DNA of 64,000 bases from Mycolicibacterium sp. J2 (lineage in GTDB: Bacteria; Actinomycetota; Actinomycetes; Mycobacteriales; Mycobacteriaceae), in the NCBI RefSeq assembly GCF_026240945.1, contig NZ_JAPFPY010000006.1, positions 1 to 64,000 on the forward strand. The letters are read 5' to 3'. Position 1 is the stretch's first letter. Every line of letters begins with the position of its first letter. Positions 10,185 through 21,596 of the stretch are shown one piece after another. Both the position numbers and the translations under genes were made by a program. The notes below the pieces were generated by a model that was not told the DNA's origin, did not search any database, and saw only the letters and a program-made list of their open reading frames with translations.

Positions 10185-10922
10185 ATGCTGGGCCTGCCCG
10201 AGGGCGTGCACGCCTGCCTGTTCGACCTGGACGGCGTACTCACCGACACCGCCAGCGTGCACAAGCGGGCGTGGAAGACGATGTTCGACGACTATCTGCG
10301 CCGGCGCGACGGTGACTCATTCACCCCGTTCGACATCGACCACGACTACCTCACCTATGTCGACGGCAAGCGCCGCGAGGACGGCGTGCGCGCCTTCCTG
10401 AACAGCCGCGGCATCGACCTGCCCGACGGTGACCCCGATGATCCGCCGGAAGCCGAAACCGTCGCCGGTCTCGGCAATCGCAAGAACGAGATGTTCCAGC
10501 AGGTGCTGCACACCGACGGGGTCGAGGTGTTCGAGGGGTCGCGCCGTTACCTGGCCGCGGCTGCCGGGGCAGGACTCGGCGTGGCGGTGGTGTCGTCCAG
10601 CGCCAACACCCGAGAGGTGCTCGAGGTGACCGGGCTGGCCCGCTACGTCGCGCAGCGCGTCGACGGCGTCACGCTGCGCGAGGAACACCTGCCCGGCAAA
10701 CCGGCGCCGGATTCGTTCCTGCGCGCGGCGCAACTGCTGGACGTCGAACCCGCCGCCGCCGCCGTCTTCGAGGACGCCCTGGCCGGTGTGGCAGCCGGTC
10801 GCGCCGGAGACTTCGGCTGTGTGGTGGGGGTCGACCGCGTCGGCCAAGCCGACGAATTACGCTCACACGGGGCCGATATCGTCGTCAACGACCTGGCCGA
10901 CCTGTTGCGGGACGGCCGATGA
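10185..10922 (+). CDS. HAD-family beta-phosphoglucomutase-like hydrolase (Rv3400-like)
   Basis: 245 residues. The HAD nucleophile and acid/base motif is FDLDGVLTD, with Asp14 and Asp16. Motif II is VVSSSANT, the motif III lysine is in [10 protein letters not shown], and motif IV is VFEDALAGV. The helical cap between motifs I and II is of the beta-phosphoglucomutase type. It probably interconverts beta-glucose 1-phosphate and glucose 6-phosphate. This fits the next gene, a GH65 enzyme that would release beta-glucose 1-phosphate; the two overlap by four bases (ATGA). The same pair is Rv3400-Rv3401 in M. tuberculosis. The start ATG at 10185 follows an AAGCGAGG-type site. Confidence 0.92.
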   Translation: MLGLPEGVHACLFDLDGVLTDTASVHKRAWKTMFDDYLRRRDGDSFTPFDIDHDYLTYVDGKRREDGVRAFLNSRGIDLPDGDPDDPPEAETVAGLGNRKNEMFQQVLHTDGVEVFEGSRRYLAAAAGAGLGVAVVSSSANTREVLEVTGLARYVAQRVDGVTLREEHLPGKPAPDSFLRAAQLLDVEPAAAAVFEDALAGVAAGRAGDFGCVVGVDRVGQADELRSHGADIVVNDLADLLRDGR

Positions 10923-13279
10923 TCACCCACGACGCCTTTCCCGTCGAGCCATGGCAGATCCGCGAGACGCGGCTGGATCTGGACATGCTGGCCCAGGCGG
11001 AATCCATCTTCGCGCTGTCGAACGGGCATATCGGGCTGCGGGGCAACCTCGACGAGGGCGAACCGCACGGCCTGCCGGGGACCTATCTGAACTCGTTCTA
11101 CGAGACCCAGACACTGCCCTACGCCGAGAGTGGGTTCGGGTACCCGGAGGCCGGCCAGACCATCGTCGACATCACCAACGGCAAGATCGTGCGCCTGCTC
11201 GTCGACGACGAACCCTTCGACGTCCGGTACGGCGAACTCATCGAGCACGAGCGGGTACTGGATCTGCGGGCCGGCACCTTGGCGCGGGTGGTCCAATGGC
11301 GTTCGCCGGCAGGCCAACAGGTCAAGGTCACGTCGACCAGGCTGGTGTCACTGACCCAGCGCAGCGTGGCCGCGATCGAATACGTGGTCGAGGCTGTCGA
11401 TGAATTCGTCCGTCTGACAGTGCAATCCGAGCTGGTCGCCAACGAAGACCAACCGGAGCGATCCGATGATCCCCGGGTGGCCACCCGACTGGAACATCCC
11501 CTGCAGGCCGTGCACCACGAACACACCGATACCGGCGGCCTGCTGGTGCACCAGACCGCTTCCAGCGGACTGATGATGGCCGCGGCCATGGATCACGAGG
11601 TCGACGTCCCCGGCCGGGTCGAGATCACCACCGACTCCCGACCCGACCTGGCCCGCACCACGGTGATCTGCGGCCTGCGCCCCGGCCAGAAACTGCGCAT
11701 CGTCAAGTATCTGGCGTACGGCTGGTCCAGCCTGCGCTCCCGCCCGGCCCTGCGCGATCAGGCGGCCGGGGCGCTGGCCGGCGCCAAGTACAGCGGCTGG
11801 CAGGGTCTGCTCGACAGCCAGCGAGCGTATCTCGACGAGTTCTGGGACGCCGCCGATGTCGAGGTGTTCGGCGACCCCGATTGCCAGCAGGCGGTGCGGT
11901 TCGGGTTGTTCCATGTCCTGCAGGCCAGTGCGCGCGCCGAACGCCGGGCGATCCCCGGTAAGGGCCTCACCGGTACCGGTTACGACGGCCACGCGTTCTG
12001 GGACACCGAGGGTTTCGTGCTTCCGGTGCTCACCTACACCAAACCGCATGCCGCGGCCGATGCGCTGCGCTGGCGGGCGGCCACCCTCGAACTGGCCAAG
12101 GACCGAGCACGCCAGCTCGGCCTGGCCGGCGCCAGCTTCCCGTGGCGCACCATCCGCGGCGAGGAGTGCTCGGCCTACTGGCCGGCTGGTACGGCGGCCT
12201 GGCATATCAACGCCGATATCGCCATGGCGTTCGAGCGCTACCGCGTGGTGACCGGTGACGACAGCCTGGAACGCGAATGCGGGCTGGCGGTGCTCGTCGA
12301 GACGGCACGGCTGTGGCTGTCATTGGGGCATCACGACCGGCACGGGAAGTGGCACCTGGACGGCGTCACCGGCCCCGACGAGTACACCGCCCTGGTCAGC
12401 GACAACATCTTCACGAATCTGATGGCCGCGCACAATCTTCGGGTGGCCGCCGCGGCATGCGTGCGCCACCCCGAGGCCGCTCATGCGATCGGCGTCAGCA
12501 CCGAGGAAACCGCCGCCTGGCGCGATGCGGCTGCGGCGGTGCACATCCCGTTCGACGACGAGCTCGGCGTGCATCCGCAGTGCGCCGGCTTCACCAACCT
12601 CGCGGAGTGGGATTTCACCGCCGAGACCCAGTACCCCCTGTTGCTGCACGAACATTACGTACGGCTCTACCCGACCCAGGTGCTCAAGCAGGCCGACCTG
12701 GTCCTGGCGATGCACTGGCACAGCCACGCCTTCTCCCCCGCCGAGAAAGCCCGCAATGTCGACTATTACGAACGCCGCACCACCAGGGACTCGTCGTTGT
12801 CGGCGTGCACCCAGGCGGTCATGTGCGCCGAGGTGGGACATTTGGAGCTGGCCCACGACTACGCCTACGAGGCCGCGCTCATCGACCTGCGGGACCTGCA
12901 TCACAACACCCGCGACGGCCTGCACATGGCGTCACTGGCCGGTGCGTGGACGGCGCTGGTCGCCGGATTCGGTGGACTGCGCGACGACCAGGGCATCCTG
13001 GCGCTGGATCCGCACCTGCCCGACGGCATCACCCGGCTACGTTTCCGGCTGCGCTGGAAGGATTTCCGGCTGACCGTCGACGCCACTCACCACAAGGTGA
13101 CCTACGGCCTGCGGGACGGGCCGGATGCCAGGCTGATCATCCGGCACGCCGGCGCCGATCTCGAACTCACCACGCAGAAACCGACGACCGTCGACGTGCA
13201 CCCGCGCAAACCGTTGCTGCCCGCACCGCCGCAGCCCCTCGGCCGCGAACCGATGCGACGCCACCTCGTCACCGAGTGA
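10919..13279 (+). CDS. Glycoside hydrolase family 65 (trehalose/maltose phosphorylase-like, Rv3401-like)
   Basis: 786 residues, the full size of GH65. The N-terminal beta-sandwich is followed by an (alpha/alpha)6 barrel. The general-acid Glu is residue 488 in [11 protein letters not shown], and the FWDTEGF and [15 protein letters not shown] stretches are typical of the family. GH65 members phosphorolyse alpha-glucosides (maltose, trehalose, kojibiose and others) to beta-glucose 1-phosphate. A phosphate-binding loop could not be assigned by eye, so hydrolase activity cannot be excluded. It overlaps the phosphoglucomutase-like gene by four bases and works in the same pathway, feeding disaccharide glucose into glycolysis. 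It ends just before a hairpin shared with the convergent choD. Confidence 0.92.
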   Translation: MITHDAFPVEPWQIRETRLDLDMLAQAESIFALSNGHIGLRGNLDEGEPHGLPGTYLNSFYETQTLPYAESGFGYPEAGQTIVDITNGKIVRLLVDDEPFDVRYGELIEHERVLDLRAGTLARVVQWRSPAGQQVKVTSTRLVSLTQRSVAAIEYVVEAVDEFVRLTVQSELVANEDQPERSDDPRVATRLEHPLQAVHHEHTDTGGLLVHQTASSGLMMAAAMDHEVDVPGRVEITTDSRPDLARTTVICGLRPGQKLRIVKYLAYGWSSLRSRPALRDQAAGALAGAKYSGWQGLLDSQRAYLDEFWDAADVEVFGDPDCQQAVRFGLFHVLQASARAERRAIPGKGLTGTGYDGHAFWDTEGFVLPVLTYTKPHAAADALRWRAATLELAKDRARQLGLAGASFPWRTIRGEECSAYWPAGTAAWHINADIAMAFERYRVVTGDDSLERECGLAVLVETARLWLSLGHHDRHGKWHLDGVTGPDEYTALVSDNIFTNLMAAHNLRVAAAACVRHPEAAHAIGVSTEETAAWRDAAAAVHIPFDDELGVHPQCAGFTNLAEWDFTAETQYPLLLHEHYVRLYPTQVLKQADLVLAMHWHSHAFSPAEKARNVDYYERRTTRDSSLSACTQAVMCAEVGHLELAHDYAYEAALIDLRDLHHNTRDGLHMASLAGAWTALVAGFGGLRDDQGILALDPHLPDGITRLRFRLRWKDFRLTVDATHHKVTYGLRDGPDARLIIRHAGADLELTTQKPTTVDVHPRKPLLPAPPQPLGREPMRRHLVTE

Positions 13280-13297
13280 ACGTCACCGGATGAGCGC

Positions 13298-13326
13298 CCC
13301 CGGTCAGCCCGCCGAGCTGACCGGGG
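13298..13326. terminator. Hairpin between convergent GH65 and choD genes
   Basis: CCCCGGTCAG pairs with CTGACCGGGG (10-bp stem, 9-base loop). There is no T-run. It overlaps the last codons of choD, so it may terminate the plus-strand operon only. Confidence 0.5.
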
Positions 13327-15040
13327 TGATCGGCAACCGCCGCAACGCACCCGGCGCGTCGGCAGGCACCACCGGACGCACCGGCGGGATGGGCGACAGC
13401 CGCTGGTAGGGCTCGCCCTGCGCCGGCCGCTGGTCCTGTTCGCCCTTGTTGGGCCACAGCGACGCCGCCCGCTCGGCCTGCGCGGTGATCGAAAGCGACG
13501 GATTCACACCGAGGTTCGCCGAGATCGCGGCGCCGTCGGTGACGTAGAGCGTCGGGTAGTTGTACACCCGGTGATACGGGTCGATGACACCGGTTTCGGG
13601 GCTGTCACCGATGGCCGCACCGCCAAGGAAGTGCGCGGTGAGCGGGATGTTGAACAGCTCGCCCCACGTGCCGCCGGCCACCCCGTCGATCTTGGCGGCG
13701 ATCCGGCGGGTCACCTCGTTGCCGATCGGGATCCAGGTCGGGTTCGGCTCGCCGTGGCCCTGCTTGGAGGACAGCATCCGCTTGCCCAGCGGACCGCGCT
13801 TGGTGAACGTGGTGATCGAGTTGTCCAGATGCTGCATCACCAGCGCGATGACGGTGCGCTCGCTCCAGTGCTGCGGGTTGAGCAATCGGATCAGGTTCTT
13901 CGGGTCCTCCCCGGCCTTGGTCAGGAACTGGCGCCAGCGCGGGATGTCGCTGCCCAGCGGTCCGGCGCCGTCGGTCATCAGGGTCTGCAGCAACCCCATC
14001 GCGTTGGACCCCTTGCCGTACCGGCACGGCTCGATGTGGGTGTCGGCGGTCGGGTGGATCGACGAGGTGATGGCGACGCCGTGGGTGAGGTCGCGGTCCG
14101 GGGAGACCGTCAGCGTCTGGGCGCCGACGATCGATTCGGAGTTGGTCCGGGTCAGCACGCCCAGACGCTGCGACAGCTTGGGCAGGGTGCCGGTGTCGCG
14201 CATCTTGAACAGCAGCTTCTGTGTGTTGTACGTACCGGCCGCCACGATGAGGTGGGTGGCGGTGAACGTCTTGCGCTTACGCCGCACCTTGCTGCCGGTG
14301 CGGGCGGTGCGGATCTCCCACAGCCCGTCGGGCCGCTGGCTGAAGCTGGTCACCGTCGTCATCGGGTGCACCTGCGCGCCTGCCGATTCGGCCAACCCCA
14401 GGTAGTTCTTCACCAGGGTGTTCTTGGCGCCGTGCCGGCATCCGGTCATGCACTCGCCGCATTCGATGCAGCCGGTCCTGGCCGGACCGGCACCGCCGAA
14501 ATAGGGATCCGGGACCGTCTTGCCCGGCGCTTTCTGCCCGTCCGGGCCGAAGAACACCCCGACCGGGGTCGCGACGAAGGTGTCGCCCACCCCGAGGTCG
14601 TCGGCGACCTCTTTCATCAGCCGGTCGGCGTCGGTGAAGGTCGGGTTGGTCACCACGCCGAGCATCCGCTGTGCCTGCTCGTAGTGCGGCATCAACTCCG
14701 ACCGCCAGTCGGTGATGCCCGACCACTGCTTGTCGGCGAAGAACGGCTCCGGCGGCACGTAGAGGGTGTTGGCGTAGTTGAGCGATCCGCCGCCCACCCC
14801 GGCGCCGGCCAGGATCATGCAGTTGCGCAGGAGGTGGATGCGCTGGATGCCGTACATACCCAGTTGCGGCGCCCACAGGAAACGGCGCAGGTCCCAGGAG
14901 GTCTTGGCGAAATCCGCATCGGCGTAGCGCGGGCCGGCTTCCAGGACTCCCACCCGGAAGCCCTTTTCGGTGAGCCGCAGCGCGCTGACGCTGCCCCCGA
15001 AACCCGAGCCGATGATCACGACGTCATAGTCAGGCTGCAT
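13304..15040 (-). CDS. choD: GMC-family oxidoreductase, cholesterol oxidase-like (ChoD)
   Basis: 578 residues. The FAD-binding Rossmann motif is at the N-terminus (DVVIIGSGFGGSVSALRL). A small Cys-rich segment, TGCIECGECMTGCRHGAK, looks like a ferredoxin-type cluster loop and is common in this mycobacterial branch. The C-terminal GMC signature region has the active-site His and Asn area (YPTLYVTDGAAISANLGVNP). Despite the ChoD name given to Rv3409c, a role in sterol oxidation is uncertain; the family acts on alcohols. Start ATG 15040. A short palindrome CTACCGGTAG is found 16 bp upstream (15056-15065). It lies downstream of guaB3 on the same strand, but 83 bp away, so it probably has its own promoter. 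Confidence 0.85.
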   Translation of the reverse strand: MQPDYDVVIIGSGFGGSVSALRLTEKGFRVGVLEAGPRYADADFAKTSWDLRRFLWAPQLGMYGIQRIHLLRNCMILAGAGVGGGSLNYANTLYVPPEPFFADKQWSGITDWRSELMPHYEQAQRMLGVVTNPTFTDADRLMKEVADDLGVGDTFVATPVGVFFGPDGQKAPGKTVPDPYFGGAGPARTGCIECGECMTGCRHGAKNTLVKNYLGLAESAGAQVHPMTTVTSFSQRPDGLWEIRTARTGSKVRRKRKTFTATHLIVAAGTYNTQKLLFKMRDTGTLPKLSQRLGVLTRTNSESIVGAQTLTVSPDRDLTHGVAITSSIHPTADTHIEPCRYGKGSNAMGLLQTLMTDGAGPLGSDIPRWRQFLTKAGEDPKNLIRLLNPQHWSERTVIALVMQHLDNSITTFTKRGPLGKRMLSSKQGHGEPNPTWIPIGNEVTRRIAAKIDGVAGGTWGELFNIPLTAHFLGGAAIGDSPETGVIDPYHRVYNYPTLYVTDGAAISANLGVNPSLSITAQAERAASLWPNKGEQDQRPAQGEPYQRLSPIPPVRPVVPADAPGALRRLPITPVSSAG

Positions 15041-15123
15041 GTGACCAGTATGACGCTACCGGTAGGTAACTTCTAGACAGGAAGGCCTAACTTGTAAAGG
15101 AAAGTCTCGGGCCGCACCCTGCC

Positions 15124-16251
15124 TCACCCGCCGACGGTCAGCCCGACCTTCTGGAATTCCTTGAGATCGCAGTAGCCCGCCTTGGCCATCGACCTGGCCA
15201 GTCCGCCGACCAGATTCAGCGAACCGAACGGGTCGTCGGACGGGCCGTCGAGCACCTGCTTGAGCGACGGCCGTTCCCCGAGCGCCACCTGCAGTAGCGC
15301 GCCGCGTGGCAGCGACGGGTGCGCCGCGGCCGAAGGCCAGAACCAGCCACCACCGAGGGCCTCGTCCGCAAGGGCCAGCGGGGTGCCCAGCACCACGGCA
15401 TCGGCACCGCAGGCGATGGCCTTGGCGAGATCGCCGGAGGTGTGGATATCGCCGTCGGCCAGCACGTGCACGTACCGCCCGCCGGTCTCGTCGAGGTATT
15501 CGCGTCGGGCCGCGGCGGCGTCGGCGATGGCGGTGGCCATCGGCACACTGATACCGAGCACCTCGTCGCTGGTCGTCACGCCGTGGGTGGAGCCGTAACC
15601 GACGATGACGCCGGCGGCACCGGTACGCATGAGATGCAGCGCGGTCCGGTGATCCAACACCCCGCCGGCGACGACGGGGATGTCCAGTTCGGAGATGAAG
15701 GTCTTGAGGTTCAGCGGCTCCCCGTCCTGGGCGACCCGCTCGGCGGAGATGATGGTGCCCTGGATGACCAGCAGGTCGATCCCGGCGGCCACCAGCGCCG
15801 GGGTCAGCGCCTGCGCGTTCTGCGGGCTGACCCGCACCGCGGTGGTCACCCCGGCCTCACGGATCCGTGCCACGGCGGCACCGAGCAGCTCGGGATCCAG
15901 CGGGGCAGCGTGCAGCCGCTGCAGCAGCCGAATGGCTGCCGACTCGTCGTCGGACGTGGCTGCGGTTTCCACGACCTGCGCGATCTTGGCCTCGACATCG
16001 GCATGCCGCCCGATCAGTCCCTCGCCGTTGAGCACGCCGAGGCCGCCGAGGCGGCCCATCTCGATGGCGAACTCGACCGACACCAGGGCGTCGGTGGGGT
16101 GCGCCACCACCGGGATCTCGAATCGGTAGGCGTCCAGCTGCCAGGCCGTGGAAACGTCCTTGCTGGATCGGGTTCGCCGCGACGGGACGATGTTGATGTC
16201 GTCCAGTTCGTAGGTGCGGCGGGCGGTTCTGCCCATGCCGATCTCAACCAT
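15124..16251 (-). CDS. guaB3: GuaB3, IMP dehydrogenase/GMP reductase family protein
   Basis: 375 residues from the ATG at 16249-16251, chosen because the family begins MVEIGMGRT; an in-frame ATG at 16260 is the alternative. It is a TIM barrel of the IMPDH/GMPR superfamily without CBS domains. The loop that carries the catalytic Cys in true IMPDH reads VGYGSTHGVTTSDEV here, with no Cys, so classical IMP dehydrogenase activity is unlikely from sequence. It is very close to Rv3410c as remembered. It lies 30 bp downstream of guaB2 and is probably co-transcribed with it. The cellular reaction is unresolved. Confidence 0.93.
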   Translation of the reverse strand: MVEIGMGRTARRTYELDDINIVPSRRTRSSKDVSTAWQLDAYRFEIPVVAHPTDALVSVEFAIEMGRLGGLGVLNGEGLIGRHADVEAKIAQVVETAATSDDESAAIRLLQRLHAAPLDPELLGAAVARIREAGVTTAVRVSPQNAQALTPALVAAGIDLLVIQGTIISAERVAQDGEPLNLKTFISELDIPVVAGGVLDHRTALHLMRTGAAGVIVGYGSTHGVTTSDEVLGISVPMATAIADAAAARREYLDETGGRYVHVLADGDIHTSGDLAKAIACGADAVVLGTPLALADEALGGGWFWPSAAAHPSLPRGALLQVALGERPSLKQVLDGPSDDPFGSLNLVGGLARSMAKAGYCDLKEFQKVGLTVGG

Positions 16252-16281
16252 GTCGCGCATTTGCTCGTGAATCCCTAACCG

Positions 16282-17859
<1,578 letters not shown>

Positions 17860-17970
17860 CTAAAGGGCCATCTTATCGGCACTGACCTCGATGCTCGTGA
17901 CTACACCCGCCGGGTCTCGCCCAGGGCGAACGGCTGGCGCGGATGTGGCGGGGCTGCGTAGGCTAGACGC

Positions 17971-18375
17971 GTGCGCGATGACTTCCCGCCGGGGCTGCCG
18001 CCTGACCCGTTCGCCGATGACCCGTGCGACCCGTCGGCCGCGCTCGACGCGATCGAACCCGGCCTGCCGCTCGATCCGCAGGAGCGAAGCGCCGTCGAAG
18101 CCGATCTCGCCGATCTGGCCGTGTACGAGGCCCTGCTCGCCCACAAGGGAATTCGCGGGCTGGTGGTGTGCTGCGACGAATGCCAGCAAGACCACTATCA
18201 CGACTGGGACATGTTGCGGGCGAACCTGCTGCAGCTGCTCGTCGACGGCACCGTGCGTCCGCACGAACCGGCCTATGATCCCGAACCCGACGCGTACGTG
18301 ACATGGGATTACTGCCGCGGCTATGCCGACGCCTCCCTCAACGAGGCCACGTCGGAACCCGACGGATACCGCTGA
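17971..18375 (+). CDS. DUF5319 protein (Rv3412-like)
   Basis: 134 residues, GTG start. Acidic, with Pro/Asp-rich ends. The centre has CCDECQQDHYHDWDML, where Cys-Cys-x2-Cys and nearby His residues suggest metal binding; a second WDYCRGYAD segment follows. There is no signal peptide or membrane helix, so it is cytoplasmic. Conserved in actinobacteria at this place, between guaB2 and the sigD/rsdA pair, but without known function. It is convergent with rsdA, 48 bp apart. Confidence 0.85.
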   Translation: MRDDFPPGLPPDPFADDPCDPSAALDAIEPGLPLDPQERSAVEADLADLAVYEALLAHKGIRGLVVCCDECQQDHYHDWDMLRANLLQLLVDGTVRPHEPAYDPEPDAYVTWDYCRGYADASLNEATSEPDGYR

Positions 18376-18423
18376 TCTCCTGATCCGCCCGCGCGGTGCG
18401 CCGCGTCGGGGCGGTCCGTGCCG

Positions 18424-19719
18424 TCAGTGCCCGCTGGGCTGCCCGACAGGCACCGTCGTCGTCACCACGACCTCCGGCGACCGCTGCTGTGGCGGCTGTG
18501 CTTCTTTGGTGGCCTGCACCGTCTCCTGAGCGGGCGCCTGGGTGCGCGCCGGCGGTGCGCTCGGTTCCTGCTGTTGCACCGACGGTGCCGCCGAGGGCGG
18601 CGCCTCCGCTGCCGGGGCGACCGTCGTCGTGGTGGCCGTGCGCGCCACGGTCGGCTGGGTCGTCGTAGTGGTCACAGTCGTGGTGGTGACGGTGGTCGCG
18701 GTCGTCGTCGCGGTGGAGGTGCTCGGGGCGACCGTCGTCGTGGTGGTGCTGGGTGCCACGGTGGTGGTGGTCGTGGCACTCGGGCTCACCGTGGTGGTCG
18801 TCGCACTCGGGGAGGCCGCTGAGGTGGTGGCCGCTGAGGTGGTGGCCGCTGTGGTGGTATCCGTCGACGGTGCCGACGTCGTGGTACCGGTCGTCGGCTC
18901 CGACGTGGTGGTGGAAGCGCCGGCGCTGGGCGATGTCGTGGTCTGCGACGGGGACGTGGTGGTGACGGTGACCTCGGATCCGGGTGTCGACGGCACACTG
19001 GTCACCTCGGGCGGCGTCGACACCGTGGTGGTGTCGGTGATGACCGGCAGCGGAAGCAGCGTCAACGGTGAGGACGGCAGCTCGGGCATCGGTTGCCCCG
19101 GCGGCGGCAGCGTGGCGGCCGGATCCTGCTCGACGACCTTGTAGGTCAACGCATTCCACTGCTGGATGAGTTCGGATTTGCGCTCGACGGTCTCGACGCT
19201 CTGCACCTTGGTCGACAGTGCGGTCAGCCGCTCCTGGGCCTGGTCCCACTGACCGTTGTCGATGAGCTGCTGTACCTGCTGCATCTCGGTCTGTGCGGCC
19301 AACACCACCGCGTCATCGCGGGTCTGGCGCTGGTCACCGAACAGCATGGCGTGCAGACCGTAGAGCCCGTCACCGGGATCGGCGCTGTACACCATCGACG
19401 CGAAGCCGCCGAGGCACAGCACCGCCGCTGCGGCGGACCCGATGACCGCCAGCGATCGCCGGTTACGTCGCCGTGAGGAGAAATCCAGCGCGTTGCGCAG
19501 CGCGGACTCGGCCTCCAGCGGCGGCAGCACATGGTCGATGGGCACCTGCCGCACGCCGTCGCGCCAGCCGGACAGCAGGAAGGCCAGCTCGGCGTCGGCG
19601 CGGTCGGTCGAATAGACCGGCTGCTCGGCGGCCAGCGCGTCGAGGAACTTGTCGGCGCGGTTGATGTCGTTGAGCGAGGGGTCGCCGCCATTGGCGGTCC
19701 AGCGGCCGAAATCAGGCAT
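18424..19719 (-). CDS. rsdA: Anti-sigma-D factor RsdA
   Basis: 431 residues. The N-terminal cytoplasmic part (1-88) contains the sigma-D binding region of RsdA proteins (DINRADKFLDALAAE). One transmembrane helix follows at about 89-111. The external part has a short helical domain (about 125-200) and then a very long Thr/Ser/Pro tail (200-431) of repeated TTTTVAPS-type units. RsdA holds SigD inactive at the membrane until it is cleaved or unfolded. The start overlaps the end of sigD by eight bases, so sigma and anti-sigma are made in balance. The tail is much longer than in the roughly 300-residue Rv3413c I remember, probably by repeat expansion. Confidence 0.92.
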   Translation of the reverse strand: MPDFGRWTANGGDPSLNDINRADKFLDALAAEQPVYSTDRADAELAFLLSGWRDGVRQVPIDHVLPPLEAESALRNALDFSSRRRNRRSLAVIGSAAAAVLCLGGFASMVYSADPGDGLYGLHAMLFGDQRQTRDDAVVLAAQTEMQQVQQLIDNGQWDQAQERLTALSTKVQSVETVERKSELIQQWNALTYKVVEQDPAATLPPPGQPMPELPSSPLTLLPLPVITDTTTVSTPPEVTSVPSTPGSEVTVTTTSPSQTTTSPSAGASTTTSEPTTGTTTSAPSTDTTTAATTSAATTSAASPSATTTTVSPSATTTTTVAPSTTTTTVAPSTSTATTTATTVTTTTVTTTTTQPTVARTATTTTVAPAAEAPPSAAPSVQQQEPSAPPARTQAPAQETVQATKEAQPPQQRSPEVVVTTTVPVGQPSGH

Positions 19720-20290
19720 AGTCGCCTCCGACCGCGGTGATCTCGGACTTCAGCTTGGCCAGCGCCCGGTGCTGCGCGACGCGCACCGCCCCCGGCGTGC
19801 TGCCCACCGCTTCGGCCACCTCTTCGGCACTCATCCCGACGACGACACGCAGGATGATGATCTCGCGTTGCTTCTCGGGCAGCGTGGCGAGCAGGCGGTC
19901 CATCCGCGCCGAGGCCTCGGAGTCCAGCGCCCGCTGTTCGGGTCCGGCTTCCCCCGAGAGCCGCTCCGGCACCACATCGGTGGGTTCGGAGCGGTTACGC
20001 GCCGATGCCCGGTGGGCGTCGGCGATCTTGTGCGCAGCGATGCCGTACACGAAGGCCAGGAACGGACGTCCCTGATCCTGGTAGCGCGGCAGCGCCGTGA
20101 TGGCGGCCAAGCACACCTCCTGCGCAATGTCATCTGCCGATAGACCACTTCGTTCTGCTGACCCGATCCGCGCCCGGCAATACCGGACGATGATCGGGCG
20201 GATGGTCTCCAGCACCACCCGAAGCGCGTCCCGGTCACCGGCCACCGCATCAGCGACGACAGCATCGAGACGTTCTCCCGAAATTGTCAT
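19712..20290 (-). CDS. sigD: RNA polymerase ECF sigma factor SigD
   Basis: 192 residues from the ATG at 20288-20290 (MTISGERLDAVV). An ORF is open to 20563, but the upstream residues do not look like sigma-factor sequence. Homology with M. tuberculosis SigD seems to extend a few codons further (VTLEISP), yet that Val is a GTA, so no nearby earlier start is available. Region 2 is seen in LSADDIAQEVCLAAI and region 4 in GMSAEEVAEAVGSTPGAV. SigD directs stationary-phase and starvation genes and is controlled by RsdA encoded just downstream (8-base overlap). Confidence 0.93.
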   Translation of the reverse strand: MTISGERLDAVVADAVAGDRDALRVVLETIRPIIVRYCRARIGSAERSGLSADDIAQEVCLAAITALPRYQDQGRPFLAFVYGIAAHKIADAHRASARNRSEPTDVVPERLSGEAGPEQRALDSEASARMDRLLATLPEKQREIIILRVVVGMSAEEVAEAVGSTPGAVRVAQHRALAKLKSEITAVGGDYA

Positions 20291-20381
20291 CGTGGGTGAT
20301 ATCTCCAGCGTTACGTGAGGGACACATCCAGGCAGGGTGTGCGTCAGATAAACAGTAACGATCCTGCGGTGCCGATCCGCT

Positions 20382-21185
20382 TCAGCGACGCGTCCACACG
20401 CCGCCTCTGCGTCGCACTGTATCGGCGGCGGCGTCCCGAACGGCCGCGACGTGCGCGGGCGCGTGCACCGTACTTCCGATATCGGCGAGCAGGCAGGCCA
20501 GCGCCCATCGCAGCGGAACCAGCCCCAGCCGTTCGGTCTCGCCGAAGGCCTCGTCGGCGACACGGCGGGCGTCCGGGAGCCGCCCCCCGCTGCACAAAGC
20601 GGCCGCCAGCACCACGGCCGATTTCACCGCATGCCGCGGTGAACCGGTCAATTCAGCCAGCTCCGTCGCCCGCTCGGCATGGCCGACGGCGAGGGTGCCG
20701 GCACCGCCTGCCATGTTCAGTTCGGCCGACACCCAGTGCAGCCGCACCGGCAGCCGGGCCGGTCCCGACCCGTCGATCAGCCGTTGCGCCCGTTGCAGCA
20801 AGGTGGCCGAGAGCGCGAACCGTCCCACGCCGAGGGCATCGGCCGCCAGCCCGACGAGCGCGTCCGCGCCGGCCTCGAGGTCCTGGCCGGCCACTGCCCA
20901 GGCCCGGCCGTCCCACCCGCGGGCGAGGTCGTGCCCGCCGAGCTGGCGCAAAAAGGACGCACGGGTGCTGTAAGCCAGGGACAGCAGTGGCTCGGCGCCG
21001 GGGTCCGGCGCGGTGTGGGCCGCGATACAAGCAAGGTCGGCCAGGGCACTGGCGTAGCGCCCCTGGCCACCGGCCGCGACGGCACGCAGCCACCGATCGC
21101 GCTGTGAGGTCGGCGCGGGCAGGGGCCAACGGTCCGGCCGGGGGCCGAAAGCGGCCTCGGCCAGGCACGTTGTCGCGGACGTCAT
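20382..21185 (-). CDS. Conserved helical (TPR-like) protein, Rv3415c-like
   Basis: 267 residues, no signal peptide. Almost entirely Ala/Leu-rich helices arranged in repeats of about 35-40 residues (for example SLAYSTRASFLRQLGGHDLA and HAERATELAELTGSPRHAV), consistent with tetratricopeptide-like helical pairs. It lies 91 bp upstream of sigD on the same strand and divergent from whiB3, as in M. tuberculosis. Role unknown; by position it could adjust sigma-D or WhiB3 output, but nothing in the sequence shows this. Confidence 0.8.
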   Translation of the reverse strand: MTSATTCLAEAAFGPRPDRWPLPAPTSQRDRWLRAVAAGGQGRYASALADLACIAAHTAPDPGAEPLLSLAYSTRASFLRQLGGHDLARGWDGRAWAVAGQDLEAGADALVGLAADALGVGRFALSATLLQRAQRLIDGSGPARLPVRLHWVSAELNMAGGAGTLAVGHAERATELAELTGSPRHAVKSAVVLAAALCSGGRLPDARRVADEAFGETERLGLVPLRWALACLLADIGSTVHAPAHVAAVRDAAADTVRRRGGVWTRR

Positions 21186-21466
21186 CGAATCGCGACGCTA
21201 TCAACGCCCCGGGCGCGGCCGCAGCGCGCCCCGAGACGCGTGATCAATGCAACCTTGGTTAACACTTGATGGTCACCATGTTTCCGTCAGATCAACGACA
21301 CCCGCGGTACCGGATAAAAGTAAATTCGGCGAACTGCGGAAATACGCATGCGTGTCCGCGCGGCGCCGTTTCTTGAACACTCTTCTCGTTGCATGCGGGT
21401 CGCATTGATGAACGTGATGTAAATTCTCACGCTGCGGCTATGTGGTTACGCACAGGACCTGGCTAT
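21186..21466. other. Upstream region of whiB3, no gene seen
   Basis: A stretch of lower GC content than its surroundings, with no ORF of coding character. It probably holds regulatory DNA for whiB3 and for the divergent Rv3415c-like gene. No operator could be named. Confidence 0.5.
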
Positions 21467-21496
21467 TGACCTTTTTTCGGTAGCCCTTCTACGTTG
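21467..21496 (+). promoter_or_regulatory. Candidate whiB3 promoter
   Basis: -35 TTGACC (21467-21472), an 18-base spacer, -10 TACGTT (21491-21496). A perfect palindrome GTGTGCACAC (21497-21506) sits at the expected transcription start, giving a leader of about 95 bases. Confidence 0.6.
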
Positions 21497-21596
21497 TGTG
21501 CACACGAGTGGTCATCGGTGACAAGTGCTCGGATCGGTTCCGCGACTCACGCACCTACGCGTTCGCGAATTGGGTGTGAAGAGAGGGGTTTTCCAC

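Noticed and set aside
18600..18930. GTGGTGGT-rich repeats as a minisatellite or regulatory repeat
   Set aside because: They are explained by Thr-rich codons of the RsdA tail read on the opposite strand.
20291..20563. N-terminal extension of SigD to 20563
   Set aside because: The added residues overlap the 3' end of the Rv3415c-like gene and are not sigma-factor-like; no start codon with a ribosome-binding site was found there.
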